A program made the translations under genes and the position numbers. This document shows positions 42,432-50,241 of a stretch of 64,000 nt of DNA, in pieces (the first letter of the stretch is position 1; each line of letters begins with the position of its first letter). The notes under the pieces were generated by a model. The model had not been told where the DNA came from. It searched no databases and saw only the letters and a list, made by a program, of their open reading frames with translations. Source of the DNA: Elusimicrobiota bacterium (GTDB lineage Bacteria; Elusimicrobiota; Elusimicrobia; UBA1565; UBA9628); contig CP096137.1 of assembly GCA_023213235.1 (NCBI GenBank), forward strand, positions 1,189,587-1,253,586, in the 5' to 3' direction.

Positions 42432-42953
42432 TGCGTGAATGTCGGAGAGGACGGGAAGTCGGCGACGGCGCTTGTAGCCTACGAATCCACGGCGGCTTTG
42501 ATGGTAAAGAGATCGCGCGTACCGCTTTACCGGGTCGTGTTGGACCGAACTGGGTCACTGGTGAAGGAAGGTTCGGCGGTCGTGACTCAAGGCTCGGAAG
42601 CCGCGAAGTTGATCCGTCAGTTCCTGGGCGACCCGCCCCAGGAGCATTTCGTGCTGATGGTGCTGGACAGCCGGAGGCGGGTGATCGGCATCAACGAAGT
42701 GAGCGTCGGTACGCTGTCGGCGTCTTTGGTCCACCCGCGCGAGGTGTTCCGGGCGGCGATCCTCCTCAATGGGGCGGCGGTGATCGTTTCGCACAACCAT
42801 CCGAGCGGCGATCCGTCGCCTTCGGCAGAGGACCGGGAGGCGACAAGACGCCTGCAACGCGCCGGAGAGCTGTTGGGCATTCCTGTTGCCGACCATATCG
42901 TGATCGGCGAGGGGGAGACCTTCTTCAGCTTCCGAGAGCACGGGTTGCTCTGA
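42417..42953 (+). CDS. RadC-type JAB-domain protein, copy 1
   Basis: 178 residues. The JAB/MPN metal motif is VSHNHPSGDPSPSAEDREAT, with H126, H128 and D139 as ligands, preceded by VLDSRRRVIGINEVSVGTLSASLVHPREVF, the RadC core. It lacks the N-terminal helix-hairpin-helix of chromosomal RadC, as is typical of plasmid, phage and ICE copies. It was once called a DNA repair protein, but its role is unclear; the fold is that of metal-dependent deubiquitinase-like proteases. A GTG at 42411 is an alternative start. GAGG lies 5 nt before the ATG, inside the inverted-repeat arm. Confidence 0.88.
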   Translation: MKNKTCVNVGEDGKSATALVAYESTAALMVKRSRVPLYRVVLDRTGSLVKEGSAVVTQGSEAAKLIRQFLGDPPQEHFVLMVLDSRRRVIGINEVSVGTLSASLVHPREVFRAAILLNGAAVIVSHNHPSGDPSPSAEDREATRRLQRAGELLGIPVADHIVIGEGETFFSFREHGLL

Positions 42954-43027
42954 GGCGGGCCGTCCACGCCGCCGCCCCGGGGCAACCCGGGGCGGTCCGC
43001 GGGCGGCTGGCCCGAAGGAGATCAACC

Positions 43028-43219
43028 ATGTTCAAGTTGTGGAACGAGACGGACAAAATATTCGCGAGCCCTGAGGAGTTCGCGACGGAAGCCAAGGCGG
43101 AGGCTTTCGCCGTGCGTTTCCGAAGGCGCTTCCTGACGCAGGGCTACTACCTGACCTTCGACAGGAGGCGCATCGCGCCGGAGGAAGCTGAGCTCGTGGT
43201 CGTCCCAGCCGAGCCGTAG
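43028..43219 (+). CDS. Small hypothetical protein of the island
   Basis: 63 residues: FKLWNETDKIFASPEEFATE, then a short helix and YYLTFDRRRIAPEEAELVVVP. AAGGAG lies about 8 nt before the ATG, a good ribosome site. The E/A-rich helix and the strand pair give a compact alpha-beta look. Similar small proteins accompany RadC-like genes on plasmids and ICEs, but I cannot name a family. A double-hairpin repeat follows. Confidence 0.6.
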   Translation: MFKLWNETDKIFASPEEFATEAKAEAFAVRFRRRFLTQGYYLTFDRRRIAPEEAELVVVPAEP

Positions 43220-43250
43220 CCGGAAAGGGGCAACCCAGACGCCCGGAGTT

Positions 43251-43312
43251 CGCCCCCTGCGGGGCGCGGATCGGTCCGCGGACGCTCCTCCCTGCCGGAT
43301 CGGCGGCAGGGA
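43251..43312. repeat. Double-hairpin repeat, copy B
   Basis: GCCCC-CTGC-GGGGC, the constant GCGGA-TCGG-TCCGC (43266-43279), linker GGACGCTCC and a second stem TCCCTGCC/GGCAGGGA (43289-43296 with 43305-43312). It lies downstream of the 63-residue gene. Confidence 0.7.
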
Positions 43313-43359
43313 CCGCGAACTCCGTTGGAACGAAATGAGGGGGTAGTCGTATATCCTCC

Positions 43360-43785
43360 ATGGAGCAGGATACCCCCGACGCATTCGCTTGGCAGGACTG
43401 GGACTGGCGGCCGCTGGCGCGGCTCGTCGTCTGGGTCCTCCTCGCCGCCGTATGGGCGCGACTGCGGCACGCCGTATCGCTGGACCTCCTCCACCTGGTC
43501 CTCCGGGAGCTCGTGCTGGGTTGGCTGCTTTCCTTCGGTTGGCTGACCTATGTCCAGGCTCTCATCGCGACGAGCGCCTTCCGGCTGGCCCTGGCGCTCG
43601 ACCATGCCGCTTACGCCTTATCGGAGCGCCTCGTGCGGCCTTTCGCGGGCCGCGCGCCGTTCGCCGCGAACTTCGCCGCGGCGTTCGGCGTCGAACTTGG
43701 GCTCGTCTTTGGGTCGGTGCAGTTCTGGCGCGCGGCGCACATGGGCGACCGCGCCGCGGGCCTGCTTAGCGAGATCCTGCGGTGA
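43360..43785 (+). CDS. Multi-pass membrane protein of the island, unknown function
   Basis: 141 residues with two clear hydrophobic helices (LARLVVWVLLAAVWARL, ELVLGWLLSFGWLTYVQALIA) and a third weaker one (FAANFAAAFGVELGLVFGSV). Trp-rich N-terminus (AWQDWDWRPLARL). The GTGA overlap with the next JAB gene makes them one operon. A TATATC stretch lies about 4 nt before the ATG. I recognise no family; the pairing of a membrane protein with a JAB metalloprotease could mean substrate or partner, which is inference. Confidence 0.65.
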   Translation: MEQDTPDAFAWQDWDWRPLARLVVWVLLAAVWARLRHAVSLDLLHLVLRELVLGWLLSFGWLTYVQALIATSAFRLALALDHAAYALSERLVRPFAGRAPFAANFAAAFGVELGLVFGSVQFWRAAHMGDRAAGLLSEILR

Positions 43786-44201
43786 TCACGAGCCTGAGGG
43801 TCGTGCGCTCGGGACTTCCCTCGCGGCGGGTCATTCTCTCGGCCGAGGACGCCTATAAAGTTCTATGCCCGTTGGCTCGCGGCCTTGATCGCGAACACTT
43901 CTGGCGGCTCGACCTCGACTCGCGGCGGCGTCTGATCGGATGCGAGCTCGTCTCGATCGGCAGCCTCGACGCCTCCATAGTCCACCCGCGAGAGGTTTTT
44001 AAGGGTGCGCTCCTCAACAACGCTCACAGCGTCATGGTCGGGCACAATCATCCTTCCCAGGATATGAGGCCGAGCGCCGAGGATCGGCAAGTCACGCGGC
44101 AACTTCAACTCGCTGGGTGCTTGCTCGGCGTTAAACTCGCCGACCACCTGATCGTAACCGACGACTGTTACTTCAGCTTCAAGAAGGCGCGGCTACTCTA
44201 G
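43782..44201 (+). CDS. RadC-type JAB-domain protein, copy 2
   Basis: 139 residues, shorter than copy 1 at the N-terminus. The metal motif is VGHNHPSQDMRPSAEDRQVTRQL, preceded by LDLDSRRRLIGCELVSIGSLDASIVHPREVFKGALL. The two copies share the core but differ enough to be old paralogues. It starts with GTG overlapping the stop of the membrane protein gene. After it comes a 600-bp gene-free stretch that holds double-hairpin copy C and leader element 2. Confidence 0.86.
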   Translation: MITSLRVVRSGLPSRRVILSAEDAYKVLCPLARGLDREHFWRLDLDSRRRLIGCELVSIGSLDASIVHPREVFKGALLNNAHSVMVGHNHPSQDMRPSAEDRQVTRQLQLAGCLLGVKLADHLIVTDDCYFSFKKARLL

Positions 44202-44407
44202 AAAGAGGCGACCCGGCACTGAGTCGTACCGGGTCGCCTGTCGAACGAAGCCGCTCCTGGGGAAGGCCTCGCTCGTTCGGAGTGTAGGGTGCGAAACTCG
44301 ATCTCGCAAGGCCCAGGCTCTAAAATTTGCGGTGGATACTGCCGCGTCCGTGGACGGCGTGGACAACTCTGCGAGTTGCCCACCCCGCCCACCGCCGCTT
44401 GGATTTC

Positions 44408-44463
44408 GCCCCTTCGGGCGCGGATCGGTCCGCGTCGCTCCTCCCTGCCGACGGCGGCAGGGA
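44408..44463. repeat. Double-hairpin repeat, copy C
   Basis: CGCCC/GGGCG, the constant GCGGA-TCGG-TCCGC (44420-44433), linker GTCGCTCC, and a second stem TCCCTGCC/GGCAGGGA (44442-44449 with 44456-44463). It lies about 85 bp before leader element 2, the same order as copy A and leader element 1. Confidence 0.7.
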
Positions 44464-44548
44464 CCGCGAACTCCACAGTCTCCACCGCTCGGCGGCGGGA
44501 TTTCTTCTTTTCTTTTTCACGCCTTCCCGTCCCGTCCTCCGCCTCTTC

Positions 44549-44813
44549 GTTCTTTTTCATGTCGCCCCTCGCTCTCGGGACTACAGGAGTGAAGGCCTAC
44601 TTCTGCGGCATAAACGGGCACCCCTCTCGGAGAAACGGAGAAATGGCCTAGCCTTGCTAGCTCCACTTTCTCCGTCAGCCCGGCTGCGCCGGGGTCGCCA
44701 TCTCGGCTGCGCCGAGGGCGATTCTCCGGGGAGCCCCCATTTATTCCTCGGCGCACGGCCTTCCTCGTGTCCCTCGCCCTCCGGGTGTGCGGAGGTGCGA
44801 CATGAAAAAGAAC
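44549..44813 (+). promoter_or_regulatory. Structured leader element 2 with terminal inverted repeats over the sigma-factor gene start
   Basis: A 17-bp exact inverted repeat (44549-44565 with 44797-44813), extended by further partial complementarity (CCTTCCCGTCCCGT near 44522 against the sigma-gene codons near 44825), bounds the element. The right arm contains the ATG at 44802. The arm sequence differs from that of element 1, yet each left arm matches its own gene start. The inner 140 nt match element 1; the main hairpin is ACGGAGAAA/TTTCTCCGT (44635-44675), a paired T-A to G-C change relative to element 1. Confidence 0.65.
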
Positions 44814-45404
44814 TGCGAGAGCGTCGTACGGGACGGGAAGGGGAAAGGCCGGGCTGTGAGGGCGAACAAGGTCGCTGACGCGCTGAAGGGCTACCTGGAC
44901 GGACGGAACTCCGAGGCTTGGAGCTTCGCCTACGGGCTGTGCCGGGACGCGAACGAGGCGGGAGAGTTGGTCCAGGAGGCGTGTTATCGGGCGCTTAAGG
45001 CTCGTGAAAGCCACGACGAGACGAAGGCGGTCAAGAGTTGGCTCTTCACCATCCTACGCAACGCGTTCATGGACTCGCGGCGGCGCAAGGAGCGACGGGA
45101 CGGTCTGTCCCTGGACTACTGCGGTCGAGCGGGAGACGGGGCTCCCTTCTACGAGACGCTCGCGGGCGCGGACGAGGACATGCTCGGACGCTTGGAACGC
45201 GCGGAGACGGCGGCCCAGGTGCGCAGGGCGATGGCGAGGCTTCGCGCGACGGAGCGGCAAGTGCTGATGCTGTGCGACGCGCGGGGGATGGCCTACGCCG
45301 AGGCGGCCCGCAGGCTCGGGGTGCGGGAAGGGACGGTGCGCTCTCGGCTTCATCGGGCGCGTCTGAACCTGAGAAAGACGGCGGGCCGGGTTGGGTTGGT
45401 TTAA
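44802..45404 (+). CDS. ECF-type RNA polymerase sigma factor
   Basis: 200 residues. Region 2 (AWSFAYGLCRDANEAGELVQEACYRALKA, then KSWLFTILRNAFMDSRRR) and region 4 (RLRATERQVLMLCDARGMAYAEAARRLGVREGTVRSRLHRARLNL) are intact, and region 3 is missing as in all ECF sigmas. No anti-sigma factor gene is adjacent. The N-terminal 30 residues are basic and variable. GGAGG precedes the ATG by 6 nt, within the inverted-repeat arm of leader element 2. In the island it may drive element genes; no target promoter was identified. Confidence 0.9.
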   Translation: MKKNCESVVRDGKGKGRAVRANKVADALKGYLDGRNSEAWSFAYGLCRDANEAGELVQEACYRALKARESHDETKAVKSWLFTILRNAFMDSRRRKERRDGLSLDYCGRAGDGAPFYETLAGADEDMLGRLERAETAAQVRRAMARLRATERQVLMLCDARGMAYAEAARRLGVREGTVRSRLHRARLNLRKTAGRVGLV

Positions 45405-45421
45405 AACAGGAGGACATGAAC

Positions 45422-45817
45422 ATGGAAAACGATACGAGGTTGGAGGGATTTGTGGTCATACACGCTTACACTCGGGCGCAGGCCATCGAGGACGGCGTCC
45501 TGGTGGACCTGAGCGACCTGGCGCGGGAGGCGGGCTACCGCTTTCCCGTCGCGGTGACGCGGGGCGTTTTGGGGGTCTTGAACCCGACGAAGGAATTGGA
45601 AGCGGAGGGCCAGGACATGGCCGGTCGGGCGTGGGACATGTTGGCCATTCTGAGATACGGCATCCGGAGCGCGTCGCGGACGGATGAGGTTCGATTCGCT
45701 CCACTGTTTTTGCGGGAGCCTGGGCAGAAGGTCGAGCCCGTCGAGATGTGGGCCAAGTGCGGCCCCGGCGACGATGCCGAGCCCGTCATCACGGTGATGC
45801 TCAAGGGCGAGGATTAA
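45422..45817 (+). CDS. DUF6573-like plasmid/phage protein
   Basis: 131 residues. The segment VIHAYTRAQAIEDGVLVDLSDLAREAGYRFPVAVTRGVL is the hallmark of a family of small proteins found beside RadC genes on plasmids, phages and ICEs (DUF6573 by memory; not checked). Later parts have WDMLAILRYGIRS and VEMWAKCGPGDDAEPVITVML. Function unknown. AGGAGG lies 8 nt before the ATG at 45422; the ATG at 45416 is too close. It supports the mobile-element reading of the island. Confidence 0.7.
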   Translation: MENDTRLEGFVVIHAYTRAQAIEDGVLVDLSDLAREAGYRFPVAVTRGVLGVLNPTKELEAEGQDMAGRAWDMLAILRYGIRSASRTDEVRFAPLFLREPGQKVEPVEMWAKCGPGDDAEPVITVMLKGED

Positions 45818-45842
45818 CGCGAAGAGCCGCCCCCGAAAGGCG

Positions 45843-45898
45843 GGCGGCCGCTTCGGCGGGTCGGTCCGCAGCCGCTCCACCTCGGCTGGCGCCGAGGT
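45843..45898. repeat. Double-hairpin repeat, copy D (divergent second stem)
   Basis: The constant hairpin is GCGGG-TCGG-TCCGC (45856-45869), then CAGCCGCTCC and a second stem ACCTCGGC/GCCGAGGT (45879-45886 with 45891-45898). The second stem has a different sequence from copies A to C but keeps pairing. It marks the right end of the island. Confidence 0.6.
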
Positions 45899-45931
45899 CC
45901 AACGATACGTCGTCCATACCCGGCACGGAGG

Positions 45932-47109
45932 TTACAGCTGAAGGCGCGGCGCGCCTCGTGTCCGGGCTAGCAGTGGCACGGCCAGGAAGGGCAAGGGCTT
46001 GAGGAGACGGATGGAGGCCTCCGCCGCGCTGGGCCGCATCAGCAGCGCTTGAAGCCAACGCCCCGCGCGAAGTCGCGAGGCGAAGCGCTTGCGCCAAACA
46101 TCGTCCCAAATCTTAGGAAGATACTCGCCGTCGTTATGAGCCATGAGTTCGGCGAGGAGAATCGCCGATTCCAAGGCCATCGCCTGCCCGTCGCCGCACA
46201 GCGGCGCAATCATCCCGACAGCGTCGCCGATGAATAAAATGGAACCGGAACTGGGCTCCTTCGCCGTGAACATGAGCTGCGCCGCGGCCATAGGCTCACC
46301 GTCCGGTCGCAAGGCCTCGATCCGGCCGCGCAGGCTCGGGCTTAGGCGGGCCAAATGCGAAATCGCATCGCGACGGAGAGCTGAGCCCGCCGCCGCGAAA
46401 ACGCGATCCTCGGCGAGGAGGCAGACGTTGACCGCGCCGCCATCTACGATGTTGACCCCGCAGTAACCTCCGTCAAATAGATGTATCTCGACCTTTCCGC
46501 GCAACTCCGCAGCGACGGCGTCGGCTCCCGGGAGGAGAGCGTGGCGGCGCTTGTAGCCGACGAAGGGGGACCGTCGGCGCAGGAAGTCACGGTCGAGCGG
46601 GCGGTCGAGCCCGCTGCGGCGTCCATAGGCGGCGACGACGCGATCGGCGCGCAGGAGGCGCTTCGCGCGCGTCCCGTCGGGGAGGCTTTGCTCGATCTCA
46701 AGCAGGACGCCGGCCGCGCTTTCGTCCATGCGCGTGACGGACGCGCCCTCGAAGGCCAACGCTCCGGACTGTTCCGCGTGGCGGAACAAAGTCTCATCCA
46801 GCGCCACTCGACCGAGGCCCAGCGCCTCCGCTCCGAGGTCGATCTCGATGCTCCGGCCGGAGGGGAGAAGAAACGGGCGCCCGTGATCGCGGCGGGATGC
46901 AGCGCGAGCACCGCGTCGAGGCATCCGATCCGTTTCAGCAGGTACTGCGCCTCCATGGAAAGGAACTCGCCGCAGAGCTTCTGGCGCGGGAAGCGGTCGC
47001 GCTCGAGCAGCACCGGCCGTCCGCCGGCCCGCGCGAGGAGGGCGGCCAAGGCGCTTCCGGCCGGTCCGCCGCCGATGATCGCCACGGAGCAGCGCTCGGG
47101 TAAGTTCAC
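45932..47109 (-). CDS. FAD-dependent oxidoreductase, geranylgeranyl-reductase-like (frame interrupted)
   Basis: Composite of 392 residues. The N-terminus has the Rossmann dinucleotide motif VAIIGGGPAGSALAALLARAG, then DRFPRQKLCGEFLS, a p-hydroxybenzoate hydroxylase/GGR family signature. GDAVGMIAPLCGDGQAMALESA is the second FAD motif. Such enzymes oxidise or reduce polyketide or isoprenoid products. The frame breaks at the plus-strand G4 run at 46862-46865; one added base gives SPSGRSIEID. The start is a GTG overlapping the methyltransferase stop (GTGA). It is the last gene of a type III PKS operon, so it probably tailors its product. Confidence 0.82.
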
Positions 47110-47804
47110 CGCGGCACCGCCATCTGCCAGCGGAAAGCCCAGCGCCACCGGATGTCCGGCTCCGGCAGAAGGGCCCGGCGGCACATGTCTTCGAGCTCGG
47201 AGCGGCTGAAGCCGCGCAGCACGGAGAGCGGCGCGTCATGGCGAATCAGGCGATTGCCGGAGAGCACGGCCGTCAGCCGCTTAATGCCGTGATACGCCAG
47301 CGGATGTCGGTGGAGATCGTTGACGGCGACGCCGAGGCGCGCGCGCTCGTGCATCGCTTTGAGCGCCCGCTCCGCCGAGTCGCCGGGGCAATGGTGAAGC
47401 ATGAGGCCCGCGTGGACGATGTCATAGGCGTCGCCCGCGCCGAGCGCGAAGAGATCGTCCTGCGAAAAGGCGAGCCCCGGCCGCCGGCGCTTCGAGGCCA
47501 GGCAAACCGACGCCCCGGACAGATCTATGCCGTGTACTTCGGCCTTGATGCCGCTCGCTTCGGCCCAATCCAATATGACGGAGGCGGCTTCGCCGTCGCC
47601 GCAGCCTACATCGAGAATCCGCAAGCGCTTCGTCCCGGGCGGAGTCAGGGCGTTCAAGGCGCCGAGCGTCGCGGCGTGTCCGCCGAGGCGCCGGTTGATG
47701 ACGGCGAGCTCACGGAAAGTCGCGCGTAGTTCCGCTTCCGGCGCGTCGTCGGCGTCCATCAGTTCCAGGGCGTCGCTGCGCCTGCGGAAATCGACAGGCG
47801 TCAT
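47106..47804 (-). CDS. SAM-dependent methyltransferase of the type III PKS cassette
   Basis: 232 residues, class I methyltransferase. Motif I is LRILDVGCGDGEAASVILDWA, followed by VHGIDLSGASVCLA (acidic loop) and YDIVHAGLMLHHCPGD (motif II/post I). UbiE/type-11 like. It starts with ATG overlapping the PKS stop (ATGA) and ends by overlapping the oxidoreductase GTG, so the three genes are tightly coupled. It likely methylates the polyketide product or a precursor, as BpsB and related partners do in other type III PKS operons. Confidence 0.85.
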   Translation of the reverse strand: MTPVDFRRRSDALELMDADDAPEAELRATFRELAVINRRLGGHAATLGALNALTPPGTKRLRILDVGCGDGEAASVILDWAEASGIKAEVHGIDLSGASVCLASKRRRPGLAFSQDDLFALGAGDAYDIVHAGLMLHHCPGDSAERALKAMHERARLGVAVNDLHRHPLAYHGIKRLTAVLSGNRLIRHDAPLSVLRGFSRSELEDMCRRALLPEPDIRWRWAFRWQMAVPR

Positions 47805-48943
47805 CGCGCGGGGAGAAAGAGCGCGCCTTCCATCGTCAGCCCTGGCCCGAAGCCGAGGGCGACGAGCGGCCCCGTCCCGCCGCGCGCGAACTCTCGTTCG
47901 AGCACGAAGAAGATCGTAGCGCTCGACATGTTGCCGCAGTCGGCCAGGACGCCGCGAGAGGAGCGCGTCGCTTCGTCATCGAGGCCGAGCGTCTCGGAGA
48001 GCGCCGAGACGATGCGCCGCCCGCCGGGATGCGGCACCCAACGCCGAATCTCATCCCGGGCGAGGCCCGCGCGCGCCGACAATTCGGCGACGAAGGCGGG
48101 GGCGTGCGACCGGATCGTGTCGGGCACGCGCCGGTCGAGGCTCATCTCAAAGCCGGTGTCGCCGATGCGCCAGGACATCTGATCGAGGCTGTCGGGCGCC
48201 ATGCGCCCGTGCGTCGCGGCCAGGTCGGCGAGGCCGCCCGGGCGCGCGCCCGGGGCCGCGAACACGGCCGCGGCGGCGCCGTCGGCGAACAGGCTGTTGG
48301 CCACGAGGAATTCCGGCAAGAGTCGTTTTTGAAAATGAAGCGTGCACAGCTCGACGGACACGATGAGCACGACGGCATCGGGGTCGGCGGCGACGAATGC
48401 GCCGGCCAGCTTCATGGCGTTGAATCCCGCGTAGCAGCCCATGAAGCCGACCTGCGTGCGCGCAACATCCGCGCGCAGGCCGAGGCGGGCGATCAGCATC
48501 ACGTCGGGACCGGGGGCGAAGAAGCCGGTGCAGGTCGTGAACACGAGGTGAGTCACCTCTTGCGCCGTGAACCCCGAGCGCGCGAGCGCCGCGCGCCCCG
48601 CCGCTTCGGCGAGGCCCGGGCTTTCACGTTCGTACGCTTCCATGCGCCGCGCAGTGCTCGGAAACGGCTCTAGCGTCCTGTTTGGTGGATAAAACTCAAA
48701 GCCGGAGGGATCATCCTGCGCGTAATCCGTCAGGACACTGTGACGCCGCTCGATGCCGGAGGAGGAGTAGAGCCGCTCGATAAGCGGCTCCGCGCGCGCG
48801 CCTTCCTCGCCGAACGACGCCCGCGCCGTCGCCGTCATGAAGCGCATGACGGTCGACTGGGGGGACGATGTCGGGGGCAAAGCGGTGCCGAGACCGTACA
48901 GGCGCGCGACGGATCGGGAGGGAGGCACACCAGTCGTTAGCAT
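47801..48943 (-). CDS. Type III polyketide synthase
   Basis: 380 residues, the chalcone/stilbene synthase fold. The catalytic triad is visible: C170 in TQVGFMGCYAGFNAMKLA, H305 in RRWVPHPGGRRIV, and N338 in LADCGNMSSATIFFVL. The GFGPG loop is present near the C-terminus. Bacterial members of this kind make pyrones, resorcinols or alkylresorcinols from acyl-CoA starters and malonyl-CoA. The start ATG at 48943 has no Shine-Dalgarno; GTG at 48928 with TATGCT 8 nt before it is an alternative. It precedes a methyltransferase and an FAD oxidoreductase in a three-gene operon. Confidence 0.93.
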   Translation of the reverse strand: MLTTGVPPSRSVARLYGLGTALPPTSSPQSTVMRFMTATARASFGEEGARAEPLIERLYSSSGIERRHSVLTDYAQDDPSGFEFYPPNRTLEPFPSTARRMEAYERESPGLAEAAGRAALARSGFTAQEVTHLVFTTCTGFFAPGPDVMLIARLGLRADVARTQVGFMGCYAGFNAMKLAGAFVAADPDAVVLIVSVELCTLHFQKRLLPEFLVANSLFADGAAAAVFAAPGARPGGLADLAATHGRMAPDSLDQMSWRIGDTGFEMSLDRRVPDTIRSHAPAFVAELSARAGLARDEIRRWVPHPGGRRIVSALSETLGLDDEATRSSRGVLADCGNMSSATIFFVLEREFARGGTGPLVALGFGPGLTMEGALFLPAR

Positions 48944-48979
48944 ACGGCGTGAGGCGAGTCAACGCCGGTTAGGTCTAAA

Positions 48980-50227
48980 CTAGACGCGGGCGATCTTCTT
49001 GAGCGCTTCCCGGTCATCGCCGAACTTGCAGAGCGCGTCACAATGCTCGCAGAGTTCGTCGAAGGGGATGTAGGCGAGCGTGATGTCGGCAATGAGGGAT
49101 TTAAAGGAAGGGCGAGCGAGTTGGGCGCGGACCTCGTGTTCGCGAGCGCGCGGCGCGACGAGGTAGAAGTGACACGCGCAGCCGGGAATGGAGCGCGCCA
49201 AGTCCTCGAGACGCAGCATTCCGGAGTAGATGGCGGTGCTTTTCTCCACCTCGAAGGCGCAGGCGATCTCGTTCGTGCCGGGCTTGAGCCATAGTACGTC
49301 GATGAGGGAGACCGTATCGGCGATCTCGGGTGAAAGCTCCATGTCGGGCAATCCGGGGATCGTCAGCAGGGCGAAAGACTGACCGTCATGGCTGCGGTTG
49401 CGGTCGTTGCGTGCCACATGGACGTCGTATTTAAGGGCGCGTCCGATCTTGACGAGAAGATGCTGGATCTTGGTGTGCTCGGACGCGTCGCGCTGCCCGG
49501 CGAGCGCCTTGTCGTGCCGGGACTTCGCCTTCTTGGCGGCCGCGGCGCTCGCCTCGTGCAGCGCGCCGGAGCCGTCCCCGCACGCGAGCCGCCCCGTGCC
49601 GATCTCGTAGAGGAGCCCCGCGAACGCGCCGAGGTCCTTCGACATCCGCGCGGCGCCGTTGGCCTGGACGATGGTCTCGCGCATCGCGAGGTAGCTCTCC
49701 CATGAGCCGAGCTTCTTCTTGTCCCCGAACAGGGCGTTGAAGCCCTTGACCATCGCGGTGTTGAACGGGGGGACGATGGTCGGGTGCAGGAAATACGCGA
49801 TGTTGGCGACCGAGGGCCCCAAGCCTTTGATCCGCGCCTCGGCCAGGCGGCTCATCTCGGACAGGACCTGCTCCTCGCGCGTCGCGGCCAGGCAGGCGGA
49901 GAGGAAGGCGCCGAAGGTTCTCTTGTTCGCCTCGTTCTCGTAGATGTCGGGAATCCGCAGCTTCGGCTTCCAGTAGAAGGGATGCGCCGCGCCCTCGAAG
50001 ACTTCCTTCTGCTCGGTGATCGCGGCGAGCACGGTCTCGAGCGGCGAGCCGCGGAAGTCGTTGCCGAAGGTCCCGGCGGCGATGGCGTCCACCGCGTCCT
50101 TCACGCCGCGGCGGATCGCGCGGAAGGCCTTGAGCCGCTCCTCGCCGCTCGCGAACCAGGTGTTGTAAACGGACTCCGGGTCGTCTTTGTAGCGGCCGAC
50201 CAAGGTCTCCAGGGCGGCATTGTCCAC
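48980..50227 (-). CDS. Predicted restriction-endonuclease-like protein
   Basis: 415 residues. The N-terminal 240 residues are helical with no recognised domain. The C-terminal part has SLIDVLWLKPGTNEIACAFEVEKSTAIYSGMLRLEDL, a PD-(D/E)xK nuclease-like arrangement (Asp, then FEVEKS) seen in predicted restriction endonuclease-like proteins. No methyltransferase of a restriction system is adjacent, so it may be an orphan defence nuclease or a non-restriction member. It starts with GTG 14 nt after the FMN-binding-like gene and ends 36 nt before the PKS gene, all on the minus strand, which suggests a shared transcript. Confidence 0.5.
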   Translation of the reverse strand: MDNAALETLVGRYKDDPESVYNTWFASGEERLKAFRAIRRGVKDAVDAIAAGTFGNDFRGSPLETVLAAITEQKEVFEGAAHPFYWKPKLRIPDIYENEANKRTFGAFLSACLAATREEQVLSEMSRLAEARIKGLGPSVANIAYFLHPTIVPPFNTAMVKGFNALFGDKKKLGSWESYLAMRETIVQANGAARMSKDLGAFAGLLYEIGTGRLACGDGSGALHEASAAAAKKAKSRHDKALAGQRDASEHTKIQHLLVKIGRALKYDVHVARNDRNRSHDGQSFALLTIPGLPDMELSPEIADTVSLIDVLWLKPGTNEIACAFEVEKSTAIYSGMLRLEDLARSIPGCACHFYLVAPRAREHEVRAQLARPSFKSLIADITLAYIPFDELCEHCDALCKFGDDREALKKIARV

Positions 50228-50241
50228 GCGCGCGATCGTGA

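Noticed and set aside
44198..44560. Minus-strand ORF starting in the left inverted-repeat arm of leader element 2 (120 codons)
   Set aside because: It carries an ATG and a GGGCGAC stretch because the arm mirrors the sigma gene start, but the product is low-complexity Lys/Glu/Arg and runs through hairpin repeat C. Element 1's equivalent ORF is only 18 codons long.
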